NCBI GenBank assembly: GCA_030539035.1
Contig: JAUNSU010000022.1
Location: 1,637-42,440, forward strand
Reading direction: 5' to 3'
DNA from: Planctomycetia bacterium
GTDB lineage: Bacteria; Planctomycetota; Planctomycetia; Pirellulales; Thermoguttaceae
Length of the DNA: 40,804 nt
Shown: piece after piece, positions 40,789 to 40,804 of the stretch
Position numbering within the stretch: the stretch's first letter is position 1
Layout: each line of letters starts with the position of its first letter
The notes under the pieces: generated by a model
Told to the model about the DNA's origin: nothing
Database searches by the model: none
Seen by the model: only the letters and a program-made list of their open reading frames with translations
Translations under genes and position numbers: made by a program

Positions 40789-40804
40789 TTCCCCCGGCGA
40801 CACT

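Overview
This window looks like part of the chromosome of an anaerobic member of the Planctomycetota; a related PVC lineage such as Lentisphaerota cannot be excluded. The lineage call rests on a DUF1559 pseudopilin-like protein, a DUF1080 (3-keto-disaccharide hydrolase) protein, a DUF5107/TPR protein and secreted carbohydrate- and peptide-degrading enzymes. The anaerobic call rests on a complete HdrABC-Flx set and on a reverse rubrerythrin paired with a PerR/Fur-type repressor. Base composition is moderate and looks even across the window. I see no phage, plasmid, rRNA, tRNA or CRISPR sequence.

Bases 1-18,014 (minus strand): a DUF1559 gene cut by the left edge; a degenerate RsbW-like ATPase fused to a GNAT domain, with its own near-consensus promoter and a hairpin at the mRNA 5' end; a 1010-residue DUF5107/TPR exported protein; and an 11.8-kb gene for a three-module nonribosomal peptide synthetase (C-A-T-C-A-T-E-C-A-T-TD) with reductive release, predicted to make a tripeptide aldehyde or alcohol with a D-residue at position 2. 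The synthetase is followed after 30 bp by the DUF5107 gene. No tailoring enzyme, MbtH protein, phosphopantetheinyl transferase or dedicated exporter lies beside it.

Bases 18,015-19,430 (minus): a peroxide-stress unit, perR then reverse rubrerythrin, closed by a hairpin terminator. Upstream are two adjacent 7-1-7 operators, one overlapping the -10 box. Bases 19,504-31,613 (minus): a run of co-directional genes: sigma-54 response regulator, DUF1080 protein, thiM-thiE (thiamine salvage), a large GH5-like glycosidase with an internal carbohydrate-binding domain, an M14 carboxypeptidase, and an ABC ATPase/permease pair. It ends at a strong intrinsic terminator. The last four genes are spaced 16-28 bp apart and form the clearest operon.

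Bases 31,695-40,804 (plus): a CNNM/CorC-type membrane protein, then hdrC-hdrB-hdrA-flxD-flxC-flxB-flxA. This set is expected to form a soluble NADH-oxidising, electron-bifurcating complex that reduces ferredoxin and a disulfide. Its leader contains a promoter with an internal palindrome, followed by a 128-bp imperfect foldback element. The right edge carries short palindromic and tandem repeats after flxA.

The most notable items are the stand-alone reductive synthetase, the foldback leader of the hdr-flx operon, the tandem PerR-type operators and the ATPase-GNAT fusion that has lost key ATP-binding residues.
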